NCBI GenBank assembly: GCA_050258035.1
Contig: JBLMYA010000094.1
Span: 1-26,179 of the forward strand
Direction: 5' to 3'
DNA: 26,179 bases
From: DATBLE01 sp050258035
GTDB taxonomy: Bacteria; Actinomycetota; Thermoleophilia; Gaiellales; Gaiellaceae
Shown here: positions 8,561 to 14,863 of the stretch, in pieces
Position numbering within the stretch: position 1 is the stretch's first letter
How the letters are laid out: each line of letters opens with the position of its first letter
Notes under the pieces: model-generated
Seen by the model: the letters and a program-made list of their open reading frames with translations, nothing else
What the model was told of the DNA's origin: nothing
Databases searched by the model: none
Made by a program: the position numbers and the translations under genes

Positions 8561-9204
8561 GAGACGAAGCCGCCGACGTCTGGTCGGAGCGCGCCCAGGC
8601 GTACCGCGACAGTCCTGCCCATCGCGAAGGCCCGGACCTCGACCTGATCGTCGAGTGGTCGACGGGCGCGACGACCGCGCTCGACGTCGGGACCGGCGGT
8701 GGTCACGTGGCCAGGCGGCTGCGCGAGGCGGGCATCTCGGTCGTCACGACAGACCCGGCGCCGGGGATGCAGCCCGATGTCGTCAGCCGGAGCGAGGAGC
8801 TTCCGTTCGCCGACGGGAGCTTCGACGTCGTCGTCTCCCGGCTGGCCGCCCACCACTTCGAGGACGTGGCGGCGGCGCTGTGCGAGATGGCGCGCGTCGC
8901 CGGGCGGATGGTGATCGTGGTCGACAACACGTTCGGCGGCGACGCGCTCGAGGAGGCGGAGCGCCTGCGGGATCCCTCTCACGTCCGCTGCTACTCGGTC
9001 GACGAGTGGCACGAGCTCTTCGAGGGTGCCGGTCTCGTGCTCGCCGAGCGGCGGTCGCTGCCGCAACGGGTCGAGATCGAGCCGTGGCTCGAACGCGCCG
9101 GCTGCACGGGTGCCGACGCCGAGCGGGTGCGCGGGCTGATCGCGGCGCGCAGCGCCGGCGACTGGGTGACGCTCGACCGTACCGCGCTCAAGGGAGTGAA
9201 GTAG
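8557..9204 (+). CDS. Class I SAM-dependent methyltransferase between sucC and sucD
   Basis: This 215-aa protein has the Methyltransf_11 pattern: motif I ALDVGTGGGHVARRL (about 41-55), the acidic strand VVTTDPA, and SEELPFADGSFDVVVSRLAAHHFEDVAAALCEMARV, the usual motif II/III region. The tail VIVVDNTFGGDALEEAERLRDPSHVRCYSVDEWHELFEGAGL resembles small-molecule or quinone-type methyltransferases of the UbiE/YcgJ group. It starts at ATG 8557, overlapping the sucC stop by 4 nt, and its TAG overlaps the sucD GTG by one base, so all three are translationally coupled. The substrate is unknown and the link to succinyl-CoA synthetase is positional only. Confidence 0.85.
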   Translation: MRDEAADVWSERAQAYRDSPAHREGPDLDLIVEWSTGATTALDVGTGGGHVARRLREAGISVVTTDPAPGMQPDVVSRSEELPFADGSFDVVVSRLAAHHFEDVAAALCEMARVAGRMVIVVDNTFGGDALEEAERLRDPSHVRCYSVDEWHELFEGAGLVLAERRSLPQRVEIEPWLERAGCTGADAERVRGLIAARSAGDWVTLDRTALKGVK

Positions 9205-10079
9205 TGGCGATCGTCGTCGACCGCGACACGAAGCTCGTCGTCCAGGGCCTGACCGGCCGCGAGGGGACGTTCCACGGCCTGCGCAACCGCGCCTACGGGA
9301 CGCAGGTCGTCGCCGGCGTCACGCCCGGCAAGGGCGGCCAGGACGTCGACGGCGTGCCGGTGTTCGACACCGTCGCCGACGCGGTCGCCGAGACAGGTGC
9401 GAACACGACGATGATCTTCGTCCCCGCCCGCTTCGCCACCGACGCGATCTACGAGGCGGTCGACGCGGGGATCGGCACCGTGGTCTGCATCGCGGAGGGA
9501 CTCCCGGCGCACGACATGCTGCGCGTCTACACCTACATTCGCCCGCGCGGTGTGACGATGCTCGGGCCCAACTGTCCGGGCGCGCTCTCCCCCGGGAAGG
9601 CCAACGTCGGGATCATCCCGGCGGAGATCTTCAGCCCGGGGGCGATCGGCCTCGTCTCCCGCTCGGGCACGCTGACCTACCAGATCGGTCACGAGCTGAC
9701 CGGGCTCGGCCTGGGGAACTCCACCATCGTCGGGATCGGGGGCGATCCGATCGTCGGCTCCTCGTTCATCGACGTGCTCCGGCAGTTCGAGACCGATCCG
9801 GAGACGGAGATCGTCGTCATGGTCGGCGAGATCGGCGGCGACGAGGAGGAGAAGGCGGCCCGGTTCATCGCCACCGAGATGTCGAAGCCGGTCGTCGCGT
9901 ACATCGCAGGGTTCAGCGCTCCGCCCGGCAAGACGATGGGCCACGCGGGCGCGATCATCACCGGCTCGTCCGGGACGGCGCAGGCGAAGAAGGAGGCGCT
10001 CGAGGCGAACGGTGTCCGGGTGGGCACCTCGCCGACGGAGGCGGCCCAGATCGCCGCCGACGTGCTGCGCGGGAGCTAG
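9204..10079 (+). CDS. sucD: Succinyl-CoA synthetase (ADP-forming) alpha subunit
   Basis: This 291-aa catalytic partner of SucC binds CoA and carries the phosphohistidine. It shows VVQGLTGREGTFH (CoA-binding Rossmann motif), GGQDVDGVPVFDTV, TMLGPNCPGALSPG, VSRSGTLTYQ, GIGGDPIVGSSFIDVL, and MGHAGAIITGSSGTAQAK with the active-site histidine at about residue 247. The start is GTG 9204, which overlaps the upstream TAG by one base; AAGGGAG at 9190-9196 is a well-placed ribosome binding site. It closes the unit sucC-methyltransferase-sucD. A strong G/C hairpin lies about 95 nt downstream. Confidence 0.96.
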   Translation: MAIVVDRDTKLVVQGLTGREGTFHGLRNRAYGTQVVAGVTPGKGGQDVDGVPVFDTVADAVAETGANTTMIFVPARFATDAIYEAVDAGIGTVVCIAEGLPAHDMLRVYTYIRPRGVTMLGPNCPGALSPGKANVGIIPAEIFSPGAIGLVSRSGTLTYQIGHELTGLGLGNSTIVGIGGDPIVGSSFIDVLRQFETDPETEIVVMVGEIGGDEEEKAARFIATEMSKPVVAYIAGFSAPPGKTMGHAGAIITGSSGTAQAKKEALEANGVRVGTSPTEAAQIAADVLRGS

Positions 10080-10084
10080 GCCCG

Positions 10085-10098
10085 GGCGCCGCGGCGCC
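10085..10098. repeat. 14-bp perfect palindrome after sucD
   Basis: GGCGCCGCGGCGCC is its own reverse complement and lies 5 nt after the sucD stop. It could be part of a 3' end structure. Confidence 0.3.
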
Positions 10099-10173
10099 GA
10101 ACATCCGGCGCACAATCGGCACACACGGGTGCTGCGAGAGCGGCTAGCGTCGCCGGCAGGGGAAAGGGGTCAG

Positions 10174-10192
10174 CCCCCACCCTGGGTGGGGG
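10174..10192 (+). terminator. Strong GC hairpin, probable sucD terminator
   Basis: CCCCCACCC (10174-10182) and GGGTGGGGG (10184-10192) form a perfect inverted repeat, giving an 8-bp stem with a CTG loop. There is no T tract, which is common for terminators in very GC-rich actinobacteria. A preceding GGGG (10166-10169) could pair alternatively with the C run. An operator for a CsoR-type regulator is a second possibility because such sites are G/C-run palindromes. Confidence 0.45.
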
Positions 10193-10334
10193 TATGCGCG
10201 AACCCGCGGAGGCCGCGTGCGAGTCAGGTGAGCGCGAGTCGGCCCCGTTGGCGATCTGAGAGTGCTCGTTGCCCGCGGTCGCCGTCGCCTCGTCGGTCGC
10301 GGCGGACGCAGGGTGGCGTCCACGGCGCCGAGTG

Positions 10335-10340
10335 TAGTGT
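10335..10340 (+). promoter_or_regulatory. -10 box TAGTGT for the aminotransferase gene (leaderless)
   Basis: TAGTGT ends 6 nt before GTG 10347. The rest of the 267-base region 10080-10346 holds only the two palindromes above; I see no gene in it. Confidence 0.5.
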
Positions 10341-10346
10341 GAGGGC

Positions 10347-11438
10347 GTGGCCGTGATCTCCTTCGCGCGCGGCGTCCCCGCGCCGGAATGCCTGCCAGTC
10401 GAGGAGCTCGCCGACTGCGCACGCGCGGCGGTCGAGCGCGACGGAAAGACGATCCTCAACTACGGGCCGGTCGCCGGCTACGAGCCGCTCCGCGAGTGGG
10501 TCGCGGCCCGGCACGGGGTAGGGACGTCGCAGGTCCTGATCACCAACGGCTCGCTGCAGGGTCTTTCCCTGATCGCGGAGCTCCTGGTCGAGCCCGGCAT
10601 GCGCGTGCTCGTCGAGGGGCCGACCTACGACCGCGCGCTGCACATCACCGCCCGCCGGCGCGGCGAGGCGAGCGTCGTGCCGATGGACGAGGACGGTCTC
10701 GACCCCGACGGGCTGGAGCTTCCCGCCGCCTTCCTCTACACGATCCCGACCTTCCAGAACCCGAGCGGCCGGACGCTCTCGCTGGAGCGCCGGCGCGCCC
10801 TTGCCGAGCTCGCACGGGACGGCCGGGTGCTCGTCCTGGAGGACGATCCCTACTCGCTCGTCCGCTACGAGGGAGAGCCCCTGCCGAGCGTGCACGAGCT
10901 CGCCGGGGGCAACGGCGTCGTCTACTCGTTTTCTTTCTCGAAGATCGTTGGTCCCGGCCTGCGCGTCGGATACCTGATCGCCCCCGCCGAGCTGATCGCG
11001 AGGCTCGAGGCGCTGGCGGTGCAGACCTATCTCACGCCCGCCCTGCTGCCGCAGGCGGCCATTCACGAGTTCGTCGGCCGTGGCCTCCTCGACGGGAACA
11101 TCGAGCGGGTCGTCGGCCTCCTCCGCGAGCGGCGTGACGCGATCCTGGAGGCGTTCGAGCGCGAGCTGCCGGAGGGCGCGTCGTGGAGCCGTCCCCAGGG
11201 CGGCTACTTCACGTGGCTCGACTTTCCGGAGGGGACGGACGCGGCGGCGCTCCTCGACGCGGCGACCGCGGCCGGCATCACCTTCGTGAAGGGGAGCGAC
11301 TTCTATCCGGCCGGCCGAGGCGGGCAGGCGTCAGCGCGACTTGCCTTCAGCTTCGTCTCGCCCGCCGACATCTCGGCGGGCATCGCGCGGCTTGCGGCCC
11401 TTCTTGGCGAGTTGCGCGCGGCGCCGGTGGCGGTGTAG
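10347..11438 (+). CDS. PLP-dependent class I/II aminotransferase (LysN/Aro8-like)
   Basis: This 363-aa fold-type I aminotransferase resembles 2-aminoadipate/aromatic aminotransferases of the MocR-like subfamily, but has no N-terminal GntR DNA-binding domain. Features are FARGVPAPE at the start, LNYGPVAGYEPLREWVAARHG, ITNGSLQGL, the PLP-contact IPTFQNPSGRTLS, LEDDPYSLVRYEG (Asp and Tyr near PLP), the Schiff-base lysine in SFSFSKIVGPGLRVGY, and the C-terminal RLAFSFVSPADI. The start GTG 10347 lies 6 nt after a TAGTGT box; GTG 10353 with GAGG at 10341-10344 is an alternative. It is monocistronic, and its last 108 bases overlap the convergent LapA-like gene. The amino donor cannot be set from sequence. 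Confidence 0.88.
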   Translation: MAVISFARGVPAPECLPVEELADCARAAVERDGKTILNYGPVAGYEPLREWVAARHGVGTSQVLITNGSLQGLSLIAELLVEPGMRVLVEGPTYDRALHITARRRGEASVVPMDEDGLDPDGLELPAAFLYTIPTFQNPSGRTLSLERRRALAELARDGRVLVLEDDPYSLVRYEGEPLPSVHELAGGNGVVYSFSFSKIVGPGLRVGYLIAPAELIARLEALAVQTYLTPALLPQAAIHEFVGRGLLDGNIERVVGLLRERRDAILEAFERELPEGASWSRPQGGYFTWLDFPEGTDAAALLDAATAAGITFVKGSDFYPAGRGGQASARLAFSFVSPADISAGIARLAALLGELRAAPVAV

Positions 11439-11768
11439 CTGCGAGAGCAGCACGCCGCCGACGAGTCCGACCGCGAACAGCAGGAGCATCGCCCAGAGCT
11501 GGTTGACCCTCGCCGTCCCGAGGACGAAATGGACGTTGATCTGCTTGTTGTTCTCGACGACGAAGGCGATCCCCCAGACGATCAGGATGAGGAGCAGTCC
11601 GATCTTGATGTAGAGCCACGGCTGCCACGTCGACGGGCGGTCCTCGCCGAGGTCGCCCTCCCTCGGCCGCGGCGCGGCCGGAGTCGTCCCGGCGGGGCTC
11701 GCCTCGGGGGCCGGGGGTGCGCCGGTTGACGTCGAATCGGGGAGGCCGGGCGGTTGCGGGGTGCTCAC
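11331..11768 (-). CDS. LapA-domain small membrane protein
   Basis: This is a 145-aa protein with a Pro/Ala-rich disordered N terminus (1-45), two transmembrane helices (WLYIKIGLLLILIVWGIAFV near 51-70, then LWAMLLLFAVGLVGGVLL), and a basic C-terminal tail. NNKQINVHFVLGTARVNQLW between the helices is the hallmark of LapA/DUF1049 proteins, which act in envelope assembly in Gram-negatives and have no settled role in actinobacteria. The start is GTG 11768, 7 nt after a TAGGAT box. The C-terminal tail of about 36 residues is encoded antisense to the end of the aminotransferase gene, a 108-nt convergent overlap. Confidence 0.8.
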   Translation of the reverse strand: MSTPQPPGLPDSTSTGAPPAPEASPAGTTPAAPRPREGDLGEDRPSTWQPWLYIKIGLLLILIVWGIAFVVENNKQINVHFVLGTARVNQLWAMLLLFAVGLVGGVLLSQLHRHRRRAQLAKKGRKPRDARRDVGGRDEAEGKSR

Positions 11769-11775
11769 GCCGGCG

Positions 11776-11781
11776 ATCCTA
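11776..11781 (-). promoter_or_regulatory. -10 box TAGGAT for the LapA-like gene, overlapping a stop codon
   Basis: TAGGAT on the minus strand ends 7 nt before GTG 11768. Its first three bases (11781-11779) are the stop codon of the 61-aa Cys-rich gene. Confidence 0.5.
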
Positions 11782-11964
11782 CGCCGTCGCGACCTCTCGG
11801 GCGAAGGCGCTCACCGGCCGCGGGACGAGCTGCGGCTGCTGCGGCGGCACGAGGACGCCCCGCTCCGTGCTCCGGAAGGTCGGACAGGGCGACTCGAGCA
11901 TCAGCGCGCACAGACCCGCCTTGTGGAAGTAGCAGTCCTCGCAGGTCACTTCACGCTTGCCCAA
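11779..11964 (-). CDS. 61-aa Cys-cluster small protein
   Basis: This small cytosolic protein starts MGKREVTCEDCYFHKAGLC and has four cysteines in a C-x2-C-x7-C-x7-C pattern (residues 8, 11, 19, 27), ending in a Pro-rich tail (VPPQQPQLVPRPVS). The spacing suggests a zinc or iron-sulfur site; PCPTFR after the last Cys looks conserved, though from memory only. Start is TTG 11964 because AAGGGA (11970-11975) lies 5 nt upstream; the in-frame GTG at 11949 is an alternative. Unlike most genes here it has a canonical-looking promoter and a leader of about 38 nt. No function can be assigned. Confidence 0.7.
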   Translation of the reverse strand: MGKREVTCEDCYFHKAGLCALMLESPCPTFRSTERGVLVPPQQPQLVPRPVSAFAREVATA

Positions 11965-12008
11965 GGCAGTCCCTTCTCGCGCTCCCGGTGGTCAACGAAC
12001 CGACAGCG

Positions 12009-12036
12009 ATCATAGGGCGGTCTCGCCGGGGCACAA
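12009..12036 (-). promoter_or_regulatory. Promoter TTGTGC-N16-TATGAT for the Cys-rich small protein
   Basis: On the minus strand, TTGTGC (12036-12031) and TATGAT (12014-12009) are separated by 16 bp. This is the only near-consensus two-part housekeeping-type promoter I found in the window. It predicts a leader of about 38 nt containing AAGGGA before TTG 11964. Confidence 0.5.
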
Positions 12037-12093
12037 GAGGGTGCGGCCGCGAAAAACGTGCTCTTTGCGGACGATTCGAACTCGGCAGTTTGC

Positions 12094-12108
12094 AGCGGTT
12101 TTACCGCT
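12094..12108 (-). terminator. Short hairpin overlapping the end of the PDZ protease gene
   Basis: AGCGGT (12094-12099) and ACCGCT (12103-12108) form a 6-bp stem with a 3-base loop that spans the TAA stop. No T run follows directly on the minus strand. Confidence 0.3.
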
Positions 12109-13120
12109 TGGGAGGCAGCGTTGCCAGTGCCTGCAACGCCTGTCGAAAACTCTCCACAGGGATGACCCGGACCGGCCCCGCGTACTTGCGGGCCTCTTTC
12201 GCGTTATCCCCAGCAGGCACAAGGAAGACGTCCACGCCCGCACGGCGCACGCCGATCGTCTTCTGCTTCACGCCGCCGATCGGCAGGACGGAGCCGTCGG
12301 GCTCGATCTGGCCGGTGGCCGCAACCTTGTGGCCGCGCGTCACGTCGTGGCCGAGCTCCTCGAGCACGTCGAGGGCGAACGCGAGCCCGGCCGACGGCCC
12401 GCCGATCGAGCCCGCGTCGATCCTGACCGGGAACGGCAGCTTCGCCTGGGTCGCCTGGAGGACGAACACGCCGATCACCGGTCGCCCGGGCCTCGCCGGG
12501 TCGGCGGCCGTCTTCACGGGCACGGTGCGGAGCCGCTCGGCGTTGCGTACCCCGAGGCGCACGGTGTCACCGGGTTTGTGCATGGAGAGGAGGCGGCGGA
12601 GGTCTCCGGGGGTCCGCACCGGCTTTCCGTCGACCGAGACGATCGTCTCGGTCGGCTCGATGCCGGCCTTGGCCGCGGGCGATCCCGCGAGGACGTCGTC
12701 GACGAGTGCCCCCCTGGAGTCGAGCTTGACGTCGTAACCCAGGTACTCGAGTGCGACGGCGGCGGCGATGTCCTGCGAGCGCGCCATCTCCCGCAGGTTC
12801 TCGGCGCGCGTCTGGCTGTCGCTGGCTCCCGGCGGGTTGACGGCACTCGCCGGGACGAGCGTCTCGCCCTTGTGCACGAAGTGGAACAGCTCCTCGAAGA
12901 GCTTGGCGCGGCGGACGATGACCGCGTCGTAGTAGACGCCGCCGGCGCCGGTCGGATCCTTCCCTCCCTTGACCTGGACGAGCGGCGCGACCGGGCGGGC
13001 GGTATCGGGGAGGAAGAGATAGCTGTCCGATGGGACGATCCACATGATCGCGACTGTCAGTCCGATCAGCAGCGCGCCGACGAGCGCGACCGTGCCGAAG
13101 CGGATGCGGTGTCCGGTCAG
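12101..13120 (-). CDS. Membrane-anchored PDZ-Lon (S16) protease, YlbL-like
   Basis: This protein (about 339 aa) has one N-terminal transmembrane helix (FGTVALVGALLIGLTVAIMW), a PDZ domain (about residues 130-200, with GALVDDVLAGSPAAKAGIEPTETIVSVDGKPV), and a C-terminal Lon-type protease domain. The catalytic serine is in GGPSAGLAFALDVL and the lysine in GGVKQKTIGVRRAG. It resembles YlbL-type secreted proteases. The first ATG (13045) would cut through the membrane helix, and no ATG, GTG or TTG occurs upstream in frame as far as about 13170. The CTG at 13120, which overlaps the SDR stop as CTGA, is therefore my preferred start. It forms an operon with the SDR gene. Confidence 0.82.
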   Translation of the reverse strand: MTGHRIRFGTVALVGALLIGLTVAIMWIVPSDSYLFLPDTARPVAPLVQVKGGKDPTGAGGVYYDAVIVRRAKLFEELFHFVHKGETLVPASAVNPPGASDSQTRAENLREMARSQDIAAAVALEYLGYDVKLDSRGALVDDVLAGSPAAKAGIEPTETIVSVDGKPVRTPGDLRRLLSMHKPGDTVRLGVRNAERLRTVPVKTAADPARPGRPVIGVFVLQATQAKLPFPVRIDAGSIGGPSAGLAFALDVLEELGHDVTRGHKVAATGQIEPDGSVLPIGGVKQKTIGVRRAGVDVFLVPAGDNAKEARKYAGPVRVIPVESFRQALQALATLPPKR

Positions 13121-13848
13121 AGGAGGTTGCGCGTGAGGCCGCCGTCGACCGGGACGACCGCTCCGGTGACGTAGCCCGCGCGGTCGGAGGCGAGGAAGCA
13201 GGCGACGGACGCGATCTCCGCCGGATCGCCGATGCGGCCGAGTGGGATCTGCGAGACGTCCCTGACGCCGGGGACGGCCCGGAGGCGCTCGGTGTCGATC
13301 ATGCCCGGCGCGATCGTGTTCACGGTGATCCCCTTCGACCCGACCTCGCGCGCCAGCGTCTTCATCCAGCCGACCACGCCCGGCCGGAGCGCGTTCGACA
13401 ACGCCAGGTTGTCGATCGGCGCCCGGACGGAGCTCGACTCGATGTTGACGATGCGTCCGTGCCCGCCTGCCTCCAGGTACGGCAGGCAGAGGTTGGTCAG
13501 GCGGATCGCCGAGAGCAGCAGCAGCTCGACGGCCCCCTCGACCGCCTCGTCGGCGACGCCGGCGGCCGGGCCTGGAGGAGGGCCGCCGCCGTTGTTGACG
13601 AGCACGTCGATGCCGCCGAATGCGCCCGCGGTCGTCTCCACGAGCCGCGCCAGGTCCTTCGGCATGGTCAGGTCGCCGCGGACGGCCAGCGCGCCGATGC
13701 GGTCGGCCTCGCGCTCGACCAGGTCGCGGCGGCGGGCGAACATCACGACGTTCGCGCCCTCGGCGGCGAGCGCCTCGGCGATCGCGAGCCCCATGCCGGA
13801 AGACGCGCCGCAGACGATCGCCGTCCTGCCGCCAAGCCCGAGGTCCAT
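13117..13848 (-). CDS. SDR-family oxidoreductase (FabG-like) with SxxxR in place of YxxxK
   Basis: This 243-aa Rossmann-fold protein has GASSGMGLAIAEAL (cofactor loop, about 14-27), VNNGGG (the NNAG position), IVNIESSS (catalytic serine strand), TVNTIAPGMIDTERL and the C-terminal VTGAVVPVDGGLTRNLL. The active-site YxxxK is absent. The aligned segment reads ALSNALRPGVVGWMKTLARE, so Ser replaces Tyr and Arg replaces Lys. This LSNxxR variant recurs in one SDR subgroup as far as I recall, and its chemistry may differ from standard ketoacyl reduction. Start ATG 13848 lies 7 nt after a TAAGCT box. The stop overlaps the proposed CTG start of the PDZ protease gene. Confidence 0.87.
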   Translation of the reverse strand: MDLGLGGRTAIVCGASSGMGLAIAEALAAEGANVVMFARRRDLVEREADRIGALAVRGDLTMPKDLARLVETTAGAFGGIDVLVNNGGGPPPGPAAGVADEAVEGAVELLLLSAIRLTNLCLPYLEAGGHGRIVNIESSSVRAPIDNLALSNALRPGVVGWMKTLAREVGSKGITVNTIAPGMIDTERLRAVPGVRDVSQIPLGRIGDPAEIASVACFLASDRAGYVTGAVVPVDGGLTRNLL

Positions 13849-13855
13849 TGTCGTC

Positions 13856-13861
13856 AGCTTA
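13856..13861 (-). promoter_or_regulatory. -10 box TAAGCT for the SDR gene (leaderless)
   Basis: TAAGCT on the minus strand ends 7 nt before ATG 13848, in the 43-bp gap after mdh. No ribosome binding site is present. Confidence 0.45.
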
Positions 13862-13891
13862 GAGGCGCTTCCAGCCGCCTCGTCGTGCCTC

Positions 13892-14863
13892 TTACCTCTT
13901 CTTCAGGACGCCGACGACCTCGCGGACGGCCGCCGCCGACTCCTTGAACATCCGCTTCTCGTCCGCGGTCAGCTTCAGCCGGACGATCTCCTCGACACCG
14001 CCTGCGCCGAGCTTCACCGGCACGCCCATGTAGAGGCCGCGGACCCCGTACTCGCCCTCCAGGTAGGCGGTGCAGGGAAGCACGCGCTTCTCGTCCAGCA
14101 TTATCGCGTCGACCATCTGCGCCGCCGCTGCGCCGGGCGCGTACCAGGCGGACGTGCCGAGCAGCTCGACGATCTCGCCACCCCCCTTCCGAGTGCGCTC
14201 GACCATCTTCGCGATCCGCCCCCTGGGGACGAGCTGGTCGAGTGGGACGCCGCCGACGGTGGTCGCCGAGACGACCGGCACCATCTGGTCGCCGTGCCCG
14301 CCCAGCACCATGGCGGTGACGTCCTTCACCGAGCAGCCGGTCTCCCAGGAGATGAACGCCGAGAAGCGCGCGGTGTCGAGGATGCCGGCCATGCCGACCA
14401 CGCGGTTCTTCTTGAAGCGGGACACCGCCTTAGCGACGTGGCACATCGCGTCGAGCGGGTTGGAGACGACGACGATGGTCGCGTCCCGCGACCGGCTCAC
14501 CACCTCGCGCGTGACCGAGCCGACGATCGCCTCGTTCGTCGTCACCAGGTCGTCGCGGCTCATGCCCGGTGACCGTGGCTTGCCGGCCGTGATCACGATC
14601 ACGTCGGAGCCCTCCGACTCGTCGTACCCGTTGGTCCCGGTGATGGTCGGCTCGTAGCCGAGCACCGAGCCGGCCTGGTTCATGTCCAGCGCCTTTCCCT
14701 GCGGGAAGTCGGGGATGATGTCGACGAGCACGACGTCCGCGTAGTCGCGGCGCGCGAGCTCGAGCGCGCAGGTGGCGCCGACGTTCCCCGCTCCGACGAC
14801 GGTGACCTTGCGCCTGCCGCCGGTCGGCCTGAACTCGTGCCGGCCTCGTTGCAGTTGGGCCAT
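13892..14863 (-). CDS. mdh: Malate dehydrogenase (LDH-like type)
   Basis: This 323-aa NAD-dependent enzyme interconverts malate and oxaloacetate in the TCA cycle. It has a glycine-rich loop GAGNVG (24-29), the NAD-binding acidic residue in VVLVDI (Asp48), the mobile loop GKPRSPGMSRDDL with Arg97 at the position that selects malate over lactate, SNPLDAM, the substrate Arg in ILDTARF (Arg166), and catalytic His190 in GGHGDQMVP. It resembles the short tetrameric LDH-like malate dehydrogenases. An extension of about 17 residues (QLQRGRHEFRPTGG) precedes the Rossmann fold. The ATG at 14863 overlaps the icd stop by one base, so icd and mdh are co-translated. Confidence 0.93.
   Translation of the reverse strand: MAQLQRGRHEFRPTGGRRKVTVVGAGNVGATCALELARRDYADVVLVDIIPDFPQGKALDMNQAGSVLGYEPTITGTNGYDESEGSDVIVITAGKPRSPGMSRDDLVTTNEAIVGSVTREVVSRSRDATIVVVSNPLDAMCHVAKAVSRFKKNRVVGMAGILDTARFSAFISWETGCSVKDVTAMVLGGHGDQMVPVVSATTVGGVPLDQLVPRGRIAKMVERTRKGGGEIVELLGTSAWYAPGAAAAQMVDAIMLDEKRVLPCTAYLEGEYGVRGLYMGVPVKLGAGGVEEIVRLKLTADEKRMFKESAAAVREVVGVLKKR

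Noticed and set aside
12071..12085. GATTCGAAC, similar to a tRNA T-loop, between the protease and the small Cys-rich gene
   Set aside because: The flanking bases do not form a T stem, and no acceptor, D or anticodon arms can be folded around it on either strand.
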